DNA of 7,675 bases from Bacillota bacterium (GCA_023420245.1 JAEZWL010000108.1:1-7675); one strand, 5' to 3'. Positions 1-7,373 are shown, counted from the first letter of the stretch. Notes: generated from the sequence alone by a model not told the origin. Made by a program: numbers and translations.

Positions 1-1428
1 TCGCAGGTCAGTGCCGAGGTCATGAGAGATAGAGGGAGCATCAGAGGGAATCGAGTAATCGTCCAGCTCTTCCTGCTCCTGCGGCAAGGTGTCGGCGGAG
101 TCGTTGTCCTCCTCCTCGTTCCCGAAAACATGGAACCCGTTCTTTTTTTTCGGGGCCTCCTCCGGGCTTTCTTCCTCCTGTGCTTCAAGAACGGCGGTCT
201 CGGGGAACGGAATCGTTTCAGATTCCTGCTCTTCCTGTTCCGTTTCCTCCTCCTCCGGCTCCGGCTCATCCACAACGGGAGCTTTTACCGGCAGCTTGAA
301 TTCGAGGGTATTCTCCAGAATGATCGGCGGTTTAAACTCCGTGCTTTCGGGGTGAGGCATAGGGGGCAGGGGAATCAGTTCGGGGGGAGGCTCCGGTACG
401 GCCTCCGGGTAAAACCTTGTCTCCGCGGTAAGTACCTCTGAAAGACCGCCTGCATCCACCATATGCATCGGCGCGCAGGTTAGCGTGCGGTAGCCGGAAA
501 TCATGCGGGGAACGGGTTTTACGGGAGGTTCCCTTCTTTGCGCCGGGGGAGGAATCTCCTCCTTTACCTGCTGCGGCGCGGGAACCGGCTCCTTTACCGG
601 CTCTTCCGAATCCCGGCAGCGGATTTGCGGCGTAGCTCCGGGCGCGGGGGAGGCAGGCTGTAGGGGAGTGGGCTCCTGTACCGGCTCGCGGATAGGCTCC
701 GGAATTTCCGGTTCGCGAAGGGGACCGGGCTGAATCTCCGGTCTCGGCTCGGGTTTGGTGGATGGCTCGGGTTCGGGGAGGATTGTCGGGTGAACCGGCT
801 CCTTCGGAGGTTCTTCCGGGAGCGGTTCCGGCGTGCTTTCCAAAGCTGTTTCATACAGGGAAAAGATATCATCGTGCTCCACGCCCGCCCGGTGGATTGC
901 CTGTTCCACGCGGTTTCGGCGGTCCCGGTGCATGTGTTCAAACTGTTCGGCGATTTCATCGTCGATAGAGTTGTCGTCTGAATTTTGGAACAAATAGGAA
1001 AAAACGGAATCGCCCTCCTGCTTTTTGGTGGTGCCGGAGCGCATCAGCGTCTTTTCATAGGCGTCGCGGTAATCCTCCAGCGTTTTGAGCTGAAGACCGT
1101 AGTAAACGTCCTCTTCCTCTTCAAATTCAGCAAATTTGCGTTTTCTGCGGTTAAACAGGGAAAACGGTTTTTTCTTTTTCTTTTCCGGCTGGGCGGTATC
1201 AACAGGGGGCGTGGGGGGAGTGTGGTCATCCAGCGCGCGCCTTGCCTGCTCCGCGATTTCGTCCGGCGCGGAGACTGCTTTGTTTATCCCGGCAGAAATT
1301 TTTTTCTCCGGTTCTTCTTTTATTTCGGCGGCCGCTTCCTGAGGGTCTCCCTTTTTCATGGTATGCGCTTCCGCCAAAATTTCGTCAATGGAAAAATCGC
1401 CCTGCGGATATTTATTCTTGTCGGCCAT
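1..1428 (-). CDS. Acidic proline/glutamate-rich protein of unknown function (N-terminal 476 residues, runs off left edge)
   Basis: The minus strand is open without a stop from an ATG at 1428 to the first base of the window, so the C-terminus is missing. An AGGAG at 1439-1443 lies 10 bases before the ATG and supports this start. The protein begins MADKNKYPQG, followed by a FSIDEILAE segment (residues 12-20). A strongly basic patch lies at 83-98 (KKKKKPFSLFNRRKRK) and an acidic stretch at 101-107. A charged, probably helical part with Tyr and Phe follows to about 198. A long Pro/Glu-rich low-complexity linker runs through about 199-310, and a second acidic region occupies 386-425. No signal peptide or membrane segment is visible in this part. 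It follows rlmB by 18 bases and is probably co-transcribed. I do not recognise a family. The tail near 456-476 (DDYSIPSDAP) may be a lead-in to a further domain, possibly membrane-bound, but that is inference. The reading frame is well supported and the function is unknown. Confidence 0.88.
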   Translation of the reverse strand, partial: MADKNKYPQGDFSIDEILAEAHTMKKGDPQEAAAEIKEEPEKKISAGINKAVSAPDEIAEQARRALDDHTPPTPPVDTAQPEKKKKKPFSLFNRRKRKFAEFEEEEDVYYGLQLKTLEDYRDAYEKTLMRSGTTKKQEGDSVFSYLFQNSDDNSIDDEIAEQFEHMHRDRRNRVEQAIHRAGVEHDDIFSLYETALESTPEPLPEEPPKEPVHPTILPEPEPSTKPEPRPEIQPGPLREPEIPEPIREPVQEPTPLQPASPAPGATPQIRCRDSEEPVKEPVPAPQQVKEEIPPPAQRREPPVKPVPRMISGYRTLTCAPMHMVDAGGLSEVLTAETRFYPEAVPEPPPELIPLPPMPHPESTEFKPPIILENTLEFKLPVKAPVVDEPEPEEEETEQEEQESETIPFPETAVLEAQEEESPEEAPKKKNGFHVFGNEEEDNDSADTLPQEQEELDDYSIPSDAPSISHDLGTDLR

Positions 1429-1446
1429 AAGATATCCGCTCCTGTG

Positions 1447-2214
1447 TTATTTTGTCTTAATACCACTGCGCTGGCGGAGAATTTCATAACAGATAATGCC
1501 ACAAGCGACGGAAGCATTAAGCGAGTTTATTTTGCCCTTCATCGGCAGGGATATGATAAAATCACACTTTTCTTTTACCAGACGGCTTACGCCAAAGCCT
1601 TCGGAGCCGATCACTACAGCTGCCGGACCTGCGTAATCCACGCCGCACCAGTTCTCACCGTTCATTTCGGCGGCGTATAGCCATACCCCCCGTTTTTTCA
1701 GCTCGTCCACGGTCGAAGCGATGTTGGTCACCCGGGCGACCGGAACGTATTCCACCGCTCCCGCGCTGGCCTTGCCAACCGCGTAGGTCAAACCGACCGA
1801 GCGGCGTTTTGGGATGATGACGCCATGAGCTCCGGCGCATTCCGCCACCCGGAGCATCGCCCCCAGATTGTGTGGGTCCTCCAGCTCGTCCGCGATGATA
1901 ATGAACGGCGGCTCGCCGCGTTCCTCTGCCAGCCGGAAAATATCGTCGACGGTCGCGTACTCCTTGACTGCCGCAACAGCGACTACGCCCTGATGGTTCG
2001 CGTTGCCGCACATAAAATCGAGCTTTTTTGAATCGGCTTCCTTAATCGCGATCTCCTTTTGCTTCGCCTTGGCAATCAGCGCGCTGATGCTGCCGGCGTG
2101 CGCCCCGCGCACCACGTACAGGCTGTCGATGGTTCGGCCGCTCCGCAGCGCTTCGGTTACCGCGTTTCTGCCGGCGATGATATCCTCGCCGCGCGTGTTC
2201 TTTTCGTTATCCAT
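1447..2214 (-). CDS. rlmB: 23S rRNA (guanosine-2'-O)-methyltransferase RlmB, TrmH/SpoU family
   Basis: This is a cytoplasmic SPOUT (trefoil-knot) methyltransferase that uses S-adenosylmethionine to methylate the ribose of a conserved guanosine in the peptidyl-transferase region of 23S rRNA (G2251 in E. coli). The 255 residues match the usual family length. An N-terminal substrate-binding domain (about 11-82) opens with IIAGRNAVTEAL and ends with NHQGVVAVAA. The three SpoU motifs follow: motif 1 NLGAMLR (116-122, with N116 and R122), motif 2 IGSEGFGV (202-209, E205), and motif 3 LPMKGKINSLNASVA (223-237, S231 and N233). The ATG at 2214 has a GGGAG at 2226-2230, 11 bases upstream. The enzyme leads an operon with the acidic protein downstream. 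A paralogous TrmH-family methyltransferase is the main alternative, but the N-terminal domain favours RlmB. Confidence 0.93.
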   Translation of the reverse strand: MDNEKNTRGEDIIAGRNAVTEALRSGRTIDSLYVVRGAHAGSISALIAKAKQKEIAIKEADSKKLDFMCGNANHQGVVAVAAVKEYATVDDIFRLAEERGEPPFIIIADELEDPHNLGAMLRVAECAGAHGVIIPKRRSVGLTYAVGKASAGAVEYVPVARVTNIASTVDELKKRGVWLYAAEMNGENWCGVDYAGPAAVVIGSEGFGVSRLVKEKCDFIISLPMKGKINSLNASVACGIICYEILRQRSGIKTK

Positions 2215-2258
2215 CTATGAATAAACTCCCTTGTTTTTATAAATTTATATATTTTATT

Positions 2259-2267
2259 ATTATAACA
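2259..2267 (-). promoter_or_regulatory. Extended -10 promoter for the rlmB operon
   Basis: Read on the minus strand, TATAAT occupies 2264-2259 and is preceded by TGT (2267-2265), which is a TGn extended -10 element. No good TTGACA lies 16-18 bases upstream, as is common for extended -10 promoters. Transcription would begin near 2252, giving a leader of about 38 bases with the GGGAG ribosome binding site at 2226-2230. Position and spacing fit. There is no experimental support. Confidence 0.6.
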
Positions 2268-2528
2268 CAATTCCAATCGAATTAGGAAAATTTTTTCGAG
2301 AAATAAAACAAAATTATACAAATAGATATAATAAAATCGAATTACGTCCCCAAACAGGTTTTCTTTTTTGCCTATCAGCATTGACAGAAGCAGCGTCTTT
2401 TATATTAGGGCTGTGTTTAAAAACGCATGGGAATCTGCAAAAAATGCTGTCATTTGACGAAAAAAGGTCATTATACAGGCTGTATTTACACTGGTTAACA
2501 TAAAACCGTGGAATACTCGAGGGTTTAC

Positions 2529-2558
2529 GGTGGAAAACTCTGTGGAAAATGTTGATAA
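2529..2558 (+). promoter_or_regulatory. Possible DnaA-box cluster
   Basis: Three nonamers resemble the reverse form of the DnaA box (TGTGGATAA): GGTGGAAAA at 2529-2537 (two mismatches), TGTGGAAAA at 2541-2549 (one mismatch) and TGTTGATAA at 2550-2558 (one mismatch). They share an orientation, and the last two abut directly. Clustered imperfect boxes can bind DnaA in Firmicutes both at origins and at regulatory sites elsewhere. No dnaA, dnaN, rpmH or parB gene is nearby, so a regulatory site or chance is more likely than the chromosomal origin. Confidence 0.3.
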
Positions 2559-2670
2559 GTCGCGGCCACATCCCGTTTTCGATTTTCGGGGAAAATTTAT
2601 GATAAATCTTTATGTAAACTGATGCTTTTCCATTTTCAAAACTTTCCGTATTCTAACCTTTACCTGACTG

Positions 2671-2679
2671 TGTTATAAT
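2671..2679 (+). promoter_or_regulatory. Extended -10 promoter for ogg
   Basis: TGT at 2671-2673 followed by TATAAT at 2674-2679 forms an extended -10 element. No recognisable -35 lies at the usual distance. The predicted start near 2686 leaves a leader of about 38 bases containing the GGGG-type ribosome binding site at 2715-2718. The 13 bases TGTGTTATAATAA (2669-2681) occur again in inverted orientation in front of rlmB. Confidence 0.6.
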
Positions 2680-2723
2680 AAAAAAATGAAACAGACAAAT
2701 TCAGAGTGGTAAAAGGGGAAGCT

Positions 2724-3527
2724 ATGGAGTATCGGAAAGAGGATTTTGATCTGGCGCAGACGCTGGAATGCGGGCAGTGCTTTCGCTGGGACCGGCAGGA
2801 AGACGGTTCCTACAAGGGCATTGTTTCCGGCAGGTGCCTGACGATTTCGGAATCAAATATCGGGCAGGTGCTGACGGACCCGTTCTGGAGCAATTACTTT
2901 GATTTTTCGCTGGATTACGGTAAAATCCGCGCGGAATTTGCCGCATTTGACCCGATTCTGGCGAAAGCGGCGGAATTTGCGCCCGGGATGCGGATTCTGA
3001 ATCAGGAGCCGTGGGAGGCGCTTGCTTCGTTTATTCTGTCCCAAAATAATAATATTAAACGGATTAAGGGAATCGTGGCGCGGCTCTGCGAAGCGTTCGG
3101 CGACGAGACCGGCGGGGTTCGCTCGTTTCCGGACGCGAGAACACTCGCGGCTCTGGAGGAGGATGACCTCGGCGTTATCCGGAGCGGGTTCCGCGCAAAA
3201 TACCTGCTGGACGCGGCCAGAAGGACCGCGTCGGGCGAAATTGATTTTCAGGAGCTGAGGCAGCTGCCTTTGGGGGAGGCGCGGGAGAAGCTGACGGCAA
3301 TTTCCGGCGTGGGACCCAAGGTTGCCGACTGCGTTTTGCTTTACGGGCTTCACCGGCTGGAAGCGTTCCCGATGGATGTTTGGATGAAGCGCGCCATGGC
3401 GACGCTTTTCCCGGGAAAAGACCCGTCGTATTTCGGCCCCCGAGCGGGCATTGCTCAGCAGTACATCTTTCATTACAGCCGGAACAATCCGCAGCTGTTT
3501 TTGGAAAGCGGAAAATTATGCGGTTAG
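2724..3527 (+). CDS. ogg: 8-oxoguanine DNA glycosylase/AP lyase, OGG1-like (HhH-GPD superfamily)
   Basis: This bifunctional base-excision-repair enzyme removes 8-oxoguanine opposite cytosine and nicks the resulting abasic site. An N-terminal OGG domain carries LECGQCFRW (about 9-17), which matches the LPSGQSFRW region of human OGG1. The Asn triplet of the family is at residues 108-110 within SFILSQNNNI. The helix-hairpin-helix is ISGVGPKVADC (about 193-203), with the predicted Schiff-base lysine K199, and the conserved Asp is D218 in FPMDVWMK. The 19-residue Lys-Asp spacing equals that of human K249/D268. I chose the ATG at 2724 (267 aa) because AGGGGA (2714-2719) sits just upstream of it. 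An in-frame GTG at 2706 would add six residues but lacks a ribosome binding site. No clear terminator follows, so readthrough into fba is possible. Confidence 0.93.
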   Translation: MEYRKEDFDLAQTLECGQCFRWDRQEDGSYKGIVSGRCLTISESNIGQVLTDPFWSNYFDFSLDYGKIRAEFAAFDPILAKAAEFAPGMRILNQEPWEALASFILSQNNNIKRIKGIVARLCEAFGDETGGVRSFPDARTLAALEEDDLGVIRSGFRAKYLLDAARRTASGEIDFQELRQLPLGEAREKLTAISGVGPKVADCVLLYGLHRLEAFPMDVWMKRAMATLFPGKDPSYFGPRAGIAQQYIFHYSRNNPQLFLESGKLCG

Positions 3528-3639
3528 GCGCGGTGCGCTGCCTTTCCCCAATTTGACCAAAACCTGCCGGAAATCTGGGAACGGAATAACAATTTATCTG
3601 ATTTTAAGATATATCCTTTTATTTATCCGTGATTTGCGC

Positions 3640-3645
3640 TATAAT
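3640..3645 (+). promoter_or_regulatory. Probable -10 element of the fba promoter
   Basis: TATAAT at 3640-3645 lies 34 bases before the fba start, in the 151-base gap after ogg. The -35 position at 17-base spacing reads TTTTAT, a poor match. Transcription from about 3652 would give a short leader containing the AGGAGG at 3663-3668. A strong -10 and a near-perfect ribosome binding site suit a highly expressed glycolytic gene, but the weak -35 leaves some doubt. Confidence 0.5.
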
Positions 3646-3678
3646 ATAGATAATTATTATTTAGGAGGTCGACTACTC

Positions 3679-4617
3679 ATGCCATTAGTGAATACCACTG
3701 AAATGTTTAAAAAGGCATATGCCGGCGGATATGCTGTCGGCGCGTTTAACGTGAACAACATGGAAATCGTTCAGGGCATTACCGAAGCCTGCGGGGAGCT
3801 GAAAGCTCCTGTTGTTCTTCAGGTTTCCGCCGGGGCTCGCAAATACGCGAACCACACCTACCTCACAAAGCTTGTTGAGGCCGCTGTGATCGAAAACCCG
3901 GACATCCCGATTGCGCTCCACCTTGACCACGGTTCATCCTTTGAGCTTTGCAAGGATTGCATCGACGGCGGCTTTACCTCCGTTATGTTCGACGGTTCCT
4001 CTAAGTCTTATGAGGACAACGTGGAAGAAGCACGCAAGGTTGCGGAATATGCCCATAAATATAATGTAACCGTAGAGGCGGAGCTCGGTCAGCTCGCCGG
4101 CATTGAGGACGCGGTCGCGGTCAACGCCGAAGACGCTTCCTTCACAGACCCGGCACAGGTTCAGGATTTTGTAACCAGAACCGGCGTGGATTCCCTTGCT
4201 ATCGCAATCGGGACAAGCCACGGCGCTTACAAATTCAAGCCTGGTCAGAAGCCGCAGCTCCGTTTTGATATTCTCGAGGAAGTTTCCAAACGCCTTCCCG
4301 GCTTCCCGATCGTTCTGCACGGCGCTTCCTCCGTTATTCCGGAGTGTGTGCAGCTGATCAACCAGTACGGCGGCGAAATGCCGGATGCAATCGGCATTCC
4401 GGAGGAGATGCTCCGCGAGGCCGCGAAGCTGGCTGTCTGCAAGATCAACGTTGACTCCGACCTCCGTCTTGCCATGACTGCTTCCATCCGTGAATACATG
4501 GCGAAGAACCCGACCCACTTCGACCCAAGACAATACCTTGCGCCCGCCCGCACCGCAATCAAGGACATGGTTGCCCACAAGATTAACACGGTTCTCGGCT
4601 GCGCAGGCAAAGCCTGA
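3679..4617 (+). CDS. fba: Fructose-1,6-bisphosphate aldolase, class II (zinc-dependent)
   Basis: This cytoplasmic glycolytic enzyme reversibly cleaves fructose-1,6-bisphosphate into dihydroxyacetone phosphate and glyceraldehyde-3-phosphate using a bound Zn2+. At 312 residues it has normal length. LHLDHGSS carries the catalytic Asp (D83) and the first zinc ligand (H84). The other ligands are H181 in TSHGAYK and H214 in LHGAS. The substrate-phosphate motif NVDSDLR (257-263) contains N257, D259 and R263, as in the Giardia-type aldolases known to prefer fructose- over tagatose-bisphosphate. The segment after LHGASS is the longer form typical of the bacterial/amitochondriate-protist subtype. An AGGAGG at 3663-3668, 10 bases before the ATG, fixes the start, although the frame stays open upstream to 3451 inside ogg. 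The gene has its own promoter and ends at a strong terminator. A tagatose-bisphosphate aldolase is a less likely alternative. Confidence 0.96.
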   Translation: MPLVNTTEMFKKAYAGGYAVGAFNVNNMEIVQGITEACGELKAPVVLQVSAGARKYANHTYLTKLVEAAVIENPDIPIALHLDHGSSFELCKDCIDGGFTSVMFDGSSKSYEDNVEEARKVAEYAHKYNVTVEAELGQLAGIEDAVAVNAEDASFTDPAQVQDFVTRTGVDSLAIAIGTSHGAYKFKPGQKPQLRFDILEEVSKRLPGFPIVLHGASSVIPECVQLINQYGGEMPDAIGIPEEMLREAAKLAVCKINVDSDLRLAMTASIREYMAKNPTHFDPRQYLAPARTAIKDMVAHKINTVLGCAGKA

Positions 4618-4637
4618 TTTTCCCTTATCAAGAATTT

Positions 4638-4667
4638 AGCCCGTCCGGTTCGCCGGACGGGCTTTTT
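4638..4667 (+). terminator. Rho-independent terminator of fba
   Basis: A perfect 11-bp GC-rich stem pairs AGCCCGTCCGG (4638-4648) with CCGGACGGGCT (4653-4663) around a TTCG tetraloop, followed by a T run (4664-4667, five T including the stem end). It begins 21 bases after the fba stop and lies between converging genes. Read on the minus strand the same stem is followed by TAAATTC, so it may also end the opposing operon, though with a weaker U tract. Confidence 0.95.
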
Positions 4668-4676
4668 GCGCATCGC

Positions 4677-5873
4677 TTAGATTTGATTGATCAGGGTGTT
4701 GAACAGGTCTTTGATTTCACCTTCATAGCTATTTGCTATAGTGTCGGCATATTTTCCTGCGGGATCATTGCCAAGAAATTGCTTTCTCAAAACGTAATCA
4801 AATTCTTTCATTTTGCTGTTAAAGTCGGATATCATATTTTCTTTGCTGCTGGTGTCAAGCCCGGAAAAAAGCCCATACAACTTTGGACATAATTCACCGT
4901 ATGCGTTAAGGTACGGAGCGTCTTTCGGCTCGTGTCCATAAGCCGCAACGTTATTTTCACAGCTCTTGTCCATCAGTCTTTTAAATCCCTGTGCGAATTC
5001 ATCTTTGAGATTTCCGTTAAGACTGTTTGCGAGGAGTCCCGCCGCTGCGTTTCGGATTCCTTTCTTCGCGAACTCCACGACACTGTCTGTTCCAAAACCG
5101 AAGTCATACACGCCTTTTTCCAGCTTATGCGATGTTTCACTCAACTGCTTTAGCTGTGTCACGGAGATGTTTTCTCCCCTGATAGAGAGTTTGTTCTTCA
5201 GAAAACTGTAGTCGGTACTTTCGCCGTTTTTTATTTTTGAAGCCAGCTCCCGCACAATTTTGTCAACAGAATCGCTCATTTCCTGATAATCTTCTTTGGT
5301 TGCCTTGTCTCCCAGAAACCATTGCATTGCAATATCAACGTAAACATCGTCCTGGGTCGGCCGATACTTAAACTCCTGAGAATCAGAAATGGTAGCGTAT
5401 TGTTTCGCTGCCTCCATTAAAAAACTGTCGGAAAGATGAAAGAACTCACTGTTTGAGCCTAAAAAGTACGTGTTTTCACAGTATTCATTATAAGCCGCTT
5501 CCGTCCCGAACTCTCCCCAGTCCATTTTGGGAGTCCTATCGGGGTTGACACCTGTCATTCTGGGCACATCTTTGCCGACTGAAAAAGTCACATGACTAAC
5601 CCACGCGCCATTGATATTTTCGAAACCAAAATAGGCCGAATTGTCTACAATATTCGGGTCGTCTTTTTTAGGTGCAGGATTCCAGAATATGTTACCGGTG
5701 TTTAACTTCGCTGCGTTTATTGCCGCGACAGACAAGTCCACCTGATCAAATTTGGTCAATGCTGACGAATCAATTTTTGCTTTTCTGTCATATTCAGGAA
5801 CCGGCGCGGTGCGGTCCTTTAATTCACAGAAACCTTTTGAACCGCTGACCGCCGGCATTCCGTATAGCTGCAT
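4677..5873 (-). CDS. Uncharacterised 398-residue protein, no signal peptide, likely largely helical
   Basis: I do not recognise this family. The ATG at 5873 has AGAAGG (5882-5887) 8 bases upstream, which overlaps the end of the preceding gene's stop-proximal gap and supports the start. The N-terminus (MQLYGMPAVS) has no hydrophobic core, so Sec export is not predicted. Residues 60-115 are rich in Asn, Trp, Phe and Gly (NIFWNPAPKK; FGFENINGAWVSHVTFSVG) and look beta-like. From about 145 onward the pattern is amphipathic and helical, interrupted by LSIRGENISVTQLKQL (229-244) and a Gly/Phe turn at 254-261. Four Cys residues are scattered (16, 132, 305, 329). It begins 18 bases after a secreted protein and is presumably co-transcribed with it, suggesting a shared role. 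The base composition is intermediate between the core genes and its AT-rich neighbour. Export by another route or a cytoplasmic partner role are both open. Confidence 0.82.
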   Translation of the reverse strand: MQLYGMPAVSGSKGFCELKDRTAPVPEYDRKAKIDSSALTKFDQVDLSVAAINAAKLNTGNIFWNPAPKKDDPNIVDNSAYFGFENINGAWVSHVTFSVGKDVPRMTGVNPDRTPKMDWGEFGTEAAYNEYCENTYFLGSNSEFFHLSDSFLMEAAKQYATISDSQEFKYRPTQDDVYVDIAMQWFLGDKATKEDYQEMSDSVDKIVRELASKIKNGESTDYSFLKNKLSIRGENISVTQLKQLSETSHKLEKGVYDFGFGTDSVVEFAKKGIRNAAAGLLANSLNGNLKDEFAQGFKRLMDKSCENNVAAYGHEPKDAPYLNAYGELCPKLYGLFSGLDTSSKENMISDFNSKMKEFDYVLRKQFLGNDPAGKYADTIANSYEGEIKDLFNTLINQI

Positions 5874-5891
5874 AGACGCTGCCTTCTTTCT

Positions 5892-7373
5892 CTATGACAT
5901 AATTCTTGAGGTGATAAATATATGTTCGTCGTATACCGTTCCGAATCTTTCTGATTTTAAAATTAGTTGTACATAATTATCATAGCACATACCACTAACG
6001 CCACCATTTGCTCCGAGGCAAACGGGCGCCGTCATAGTTAAATGTGCTACTCCTCCAATCGGATATGCATCACCTTTCGTATAATACGGTTTCGCTGTTG
6101 GATTCCAATTTTTGTCATAAATTTCAGCAAAAATATAATCATAAGCAGCATTGGCCAGATATCCTGATGGAGAATAATAGGTGACAATCCACTCGAATTT
6201 TGAACTGCTTAGGAGAGCATATCTTTCTCCTCCTACTGTATAAGTTTGTATTGGTAAGGGTTGGCCATTCATTAATACCACATAATGAGCATAATATGCA
6301 AATCGTTCCGGTTTTATAATAAAATTATACGAAACAGGACTGAAATTCTGTTGGCTTAAGGCAGATATCCGCAAATAATTATGACCTGCTTGTATTTGAT
6401 ATGAATTTCCGTTGTTTGATTGCTTTACTAATTCAGAACCGTTGGCGCTATAAAATTCAAAATTCACGTTATTACTGATTGCTTTTTTGTTATTGCTTTC
6501 ATCATATATAAACGAGTTAATTGAAATAGAAGTAAAGTCCATAGTATTTGGAATGTAAATATCATACCAATCATTGTCATATGGAGAATTAAGCACTGCA
6601 CCACTCAAAGAATATTCGGTCGTATTTGCTTCAATATTATTAGAGTATTTCGTTGCAGTAAATGCGTTTTCATTTGGTTCAGAACTATCTGGTCCTAGTC
6701 CAATAGAAATATGAGCCGTAAACGTAGTTGCAGAATTAAGATATTGATTCGCATAAACACGTATATAATAAGTTTTTTCTACACTTGATCTATTTACAAC
6801 CCCAACTGCATCTGGCACATTGCTTTTTGAATATGTTGAAACATCTACATTGACTAAATTATTTGATGAATCTAACTCATATAGCAGAAAATAGTAATTA
6901 GATGAATCTTTAATAGGTTCTTCTAATTGTGCTTGACATATCTGACCAGGCTGCAAACTAATAGGCCCAATATATGATGATTGGCCTTGGGACTGAAATG
7001 TGCCATTAACTGTAAAAGTCTGATAGGTTGAATCTTGCACCGAATTAGCTTGCAATGGAGGATTATCTAATTTATTATTCTTAATTGATATTGCGTCGGA
7101 AACCTCAAAATTATTAATTCCGGAATCAACAACCTTGTTGTTGGTTTTTATTTTTTTATTTTTAGTAATATCGCTTTGAGTATTATTCATATTTGAATGT
7201 AAATCAATAATTTTACCACTTGTTGAGGAAAGGTCAACAGGCTTAATAGAATTTGATTTTGAAAATGTTACCCCTGTTTTTTGGGATGCTATATTTGTTT
7301 TAGCTGAAACACTCGTTGATAAAGTGAGAACGAAAATAATTGCAACTGTTAAAGCAATCAATCTGTTTTTCAA
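5892..7373 (-). CDS. Secreted protein with PPC-like beta-sandwich domains, function unknown
   Basis: The start codon is TTG at 7373, chosen because AAGGAGT (7381-7387) sits 7 bases upstream and the translation then begins with a Sec signal peptide: basic MKNR, hydrophobic core 5-20, and a likely cleavage after SVSA (residue 24). A Ser/Asn/Lys-rich, low-complexity linker follows to about 110. Residues 115-225 look like a beta-rich domain. Residues 230-355 contain SEPNENAFTATKYSNNI and YDNDWYDIYIP, which resemble the EPN...A...DxDWY pattern of bacterial pre-peptidase C-terminal (PPC) domains. The C-terminal part (356-493) is a separate beta-rich region with two Cys (452, 463) that could pair outside the cell. 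There is no sortase motif, transmembrane anchor or protease active-site signature. The 5' two thirds is markedly AT-rich. It heads an operon with the 398-residue protein. The PPC assignment is by eye and tentative. Confidence 0.87.
   Translation of the reverse strand: MKNRLIALTVAIIFVLTLSTSVSAKTNIASQKTGVTFSKSNSIKPVDLSSTSGKIIDLHSNMNNTQSDITKNKKIKTNNKVVDSGINNFEVSDAISIKNNKLDNPPLQANSVQDSTYQTFTVNGTFQSQGQSSYIGPISLQPGQICQAQLEEPIKDSSNYYFLLYELDSSNNLVNVDVSTYSKSNVPDAVGVVNRSSVEKTYYIRVYANQYLNSATTFTAHISIGLGPDSSEPNENAFTATKYSNNIEANTTEYSLSGAVLNSPYDNDWYDIYIPNTMDFTSISINSFIYDESNNKKAISNNVNFEFYSANGSELVKQSNNGNSYQIQAGHNYLRISALSQQNFSPVSYNFIIKPERFAYYAHYVVLMNGQPLPIQTYTVGGERYALLSSSKFEWIVTYYSPSGYLANAAYDYIFAEIYDKNWNPTAKPYYTKGDAYPIGGVAHLTMTAPVCLGANGGVSGMCYDNYVQLILKSERFGTVYDEHIFITSRIMS

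Larger units (their letters stand above)
2215..2723. other. AT-rich divergent intergenic region between rlmB and ogg
   Basis: This stretch separates two diverging transcription units and contains no convincing gene. The open frames in it are short, lack ribosome binding sites and have unstructured translations. It contains one extended -10 promoter at each end and a small group of DnaA-box-like nonamers around 2529-2558. A TTGACA at 2381-2386 has no suitable -10 at 16-18 bases. The segment at 2340-2520 holds nothing else I can identify. Confidence 0.7.

Noticed and set aside
22..441. Open frame on the plus strand coding a Leu/Arg/Phe-rich 139-residue protein
   Set aside because: It is antisense to the acidic protein gene. 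The low-complexity translation reflects Glu/Pro codons read backwards, and there is no ribosome binding site.
985..1680. 231-codon plus-strand open frame
   Set aside because: It overlaps both rlmB and the acidic protein gene in antisense, lacks a ribosome binding site and has no recognisable domain.
2381..2409. TTGACA at 2381-2386 as a plus-strand promoter
   Set aside because: The only TATATT-like box is 14 bases away, and at 16-18 bases the sequence does not resemble a -10.
2686..2712. Eight-codon open frame MKQTNSEW just before ogg
   Set aside because: Its ATG coincides with the predicted transcription start and has no ribosome binding site. It is too short to distinguish from chance, although its stop abuts the ogg ribosome binding site.
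3524..3546. Possible terminator after ogg (GCGC-GGT-GCGC)
   Set aside because: The stem is four base pairs and there is no adequate T run.
3451..3678. Upstream in-frame extension of fba
   Set aside because: It overlaps the end of ogg, precedes the fba promoter and ribosome binding site, and the aldolase family begins at MPLVNTTEM.
3934..4578. 214-codon minus-strand open frame inside fba
   Set aside because: It is an antisense shadow of a confidently identified enzyme, with no start signals.
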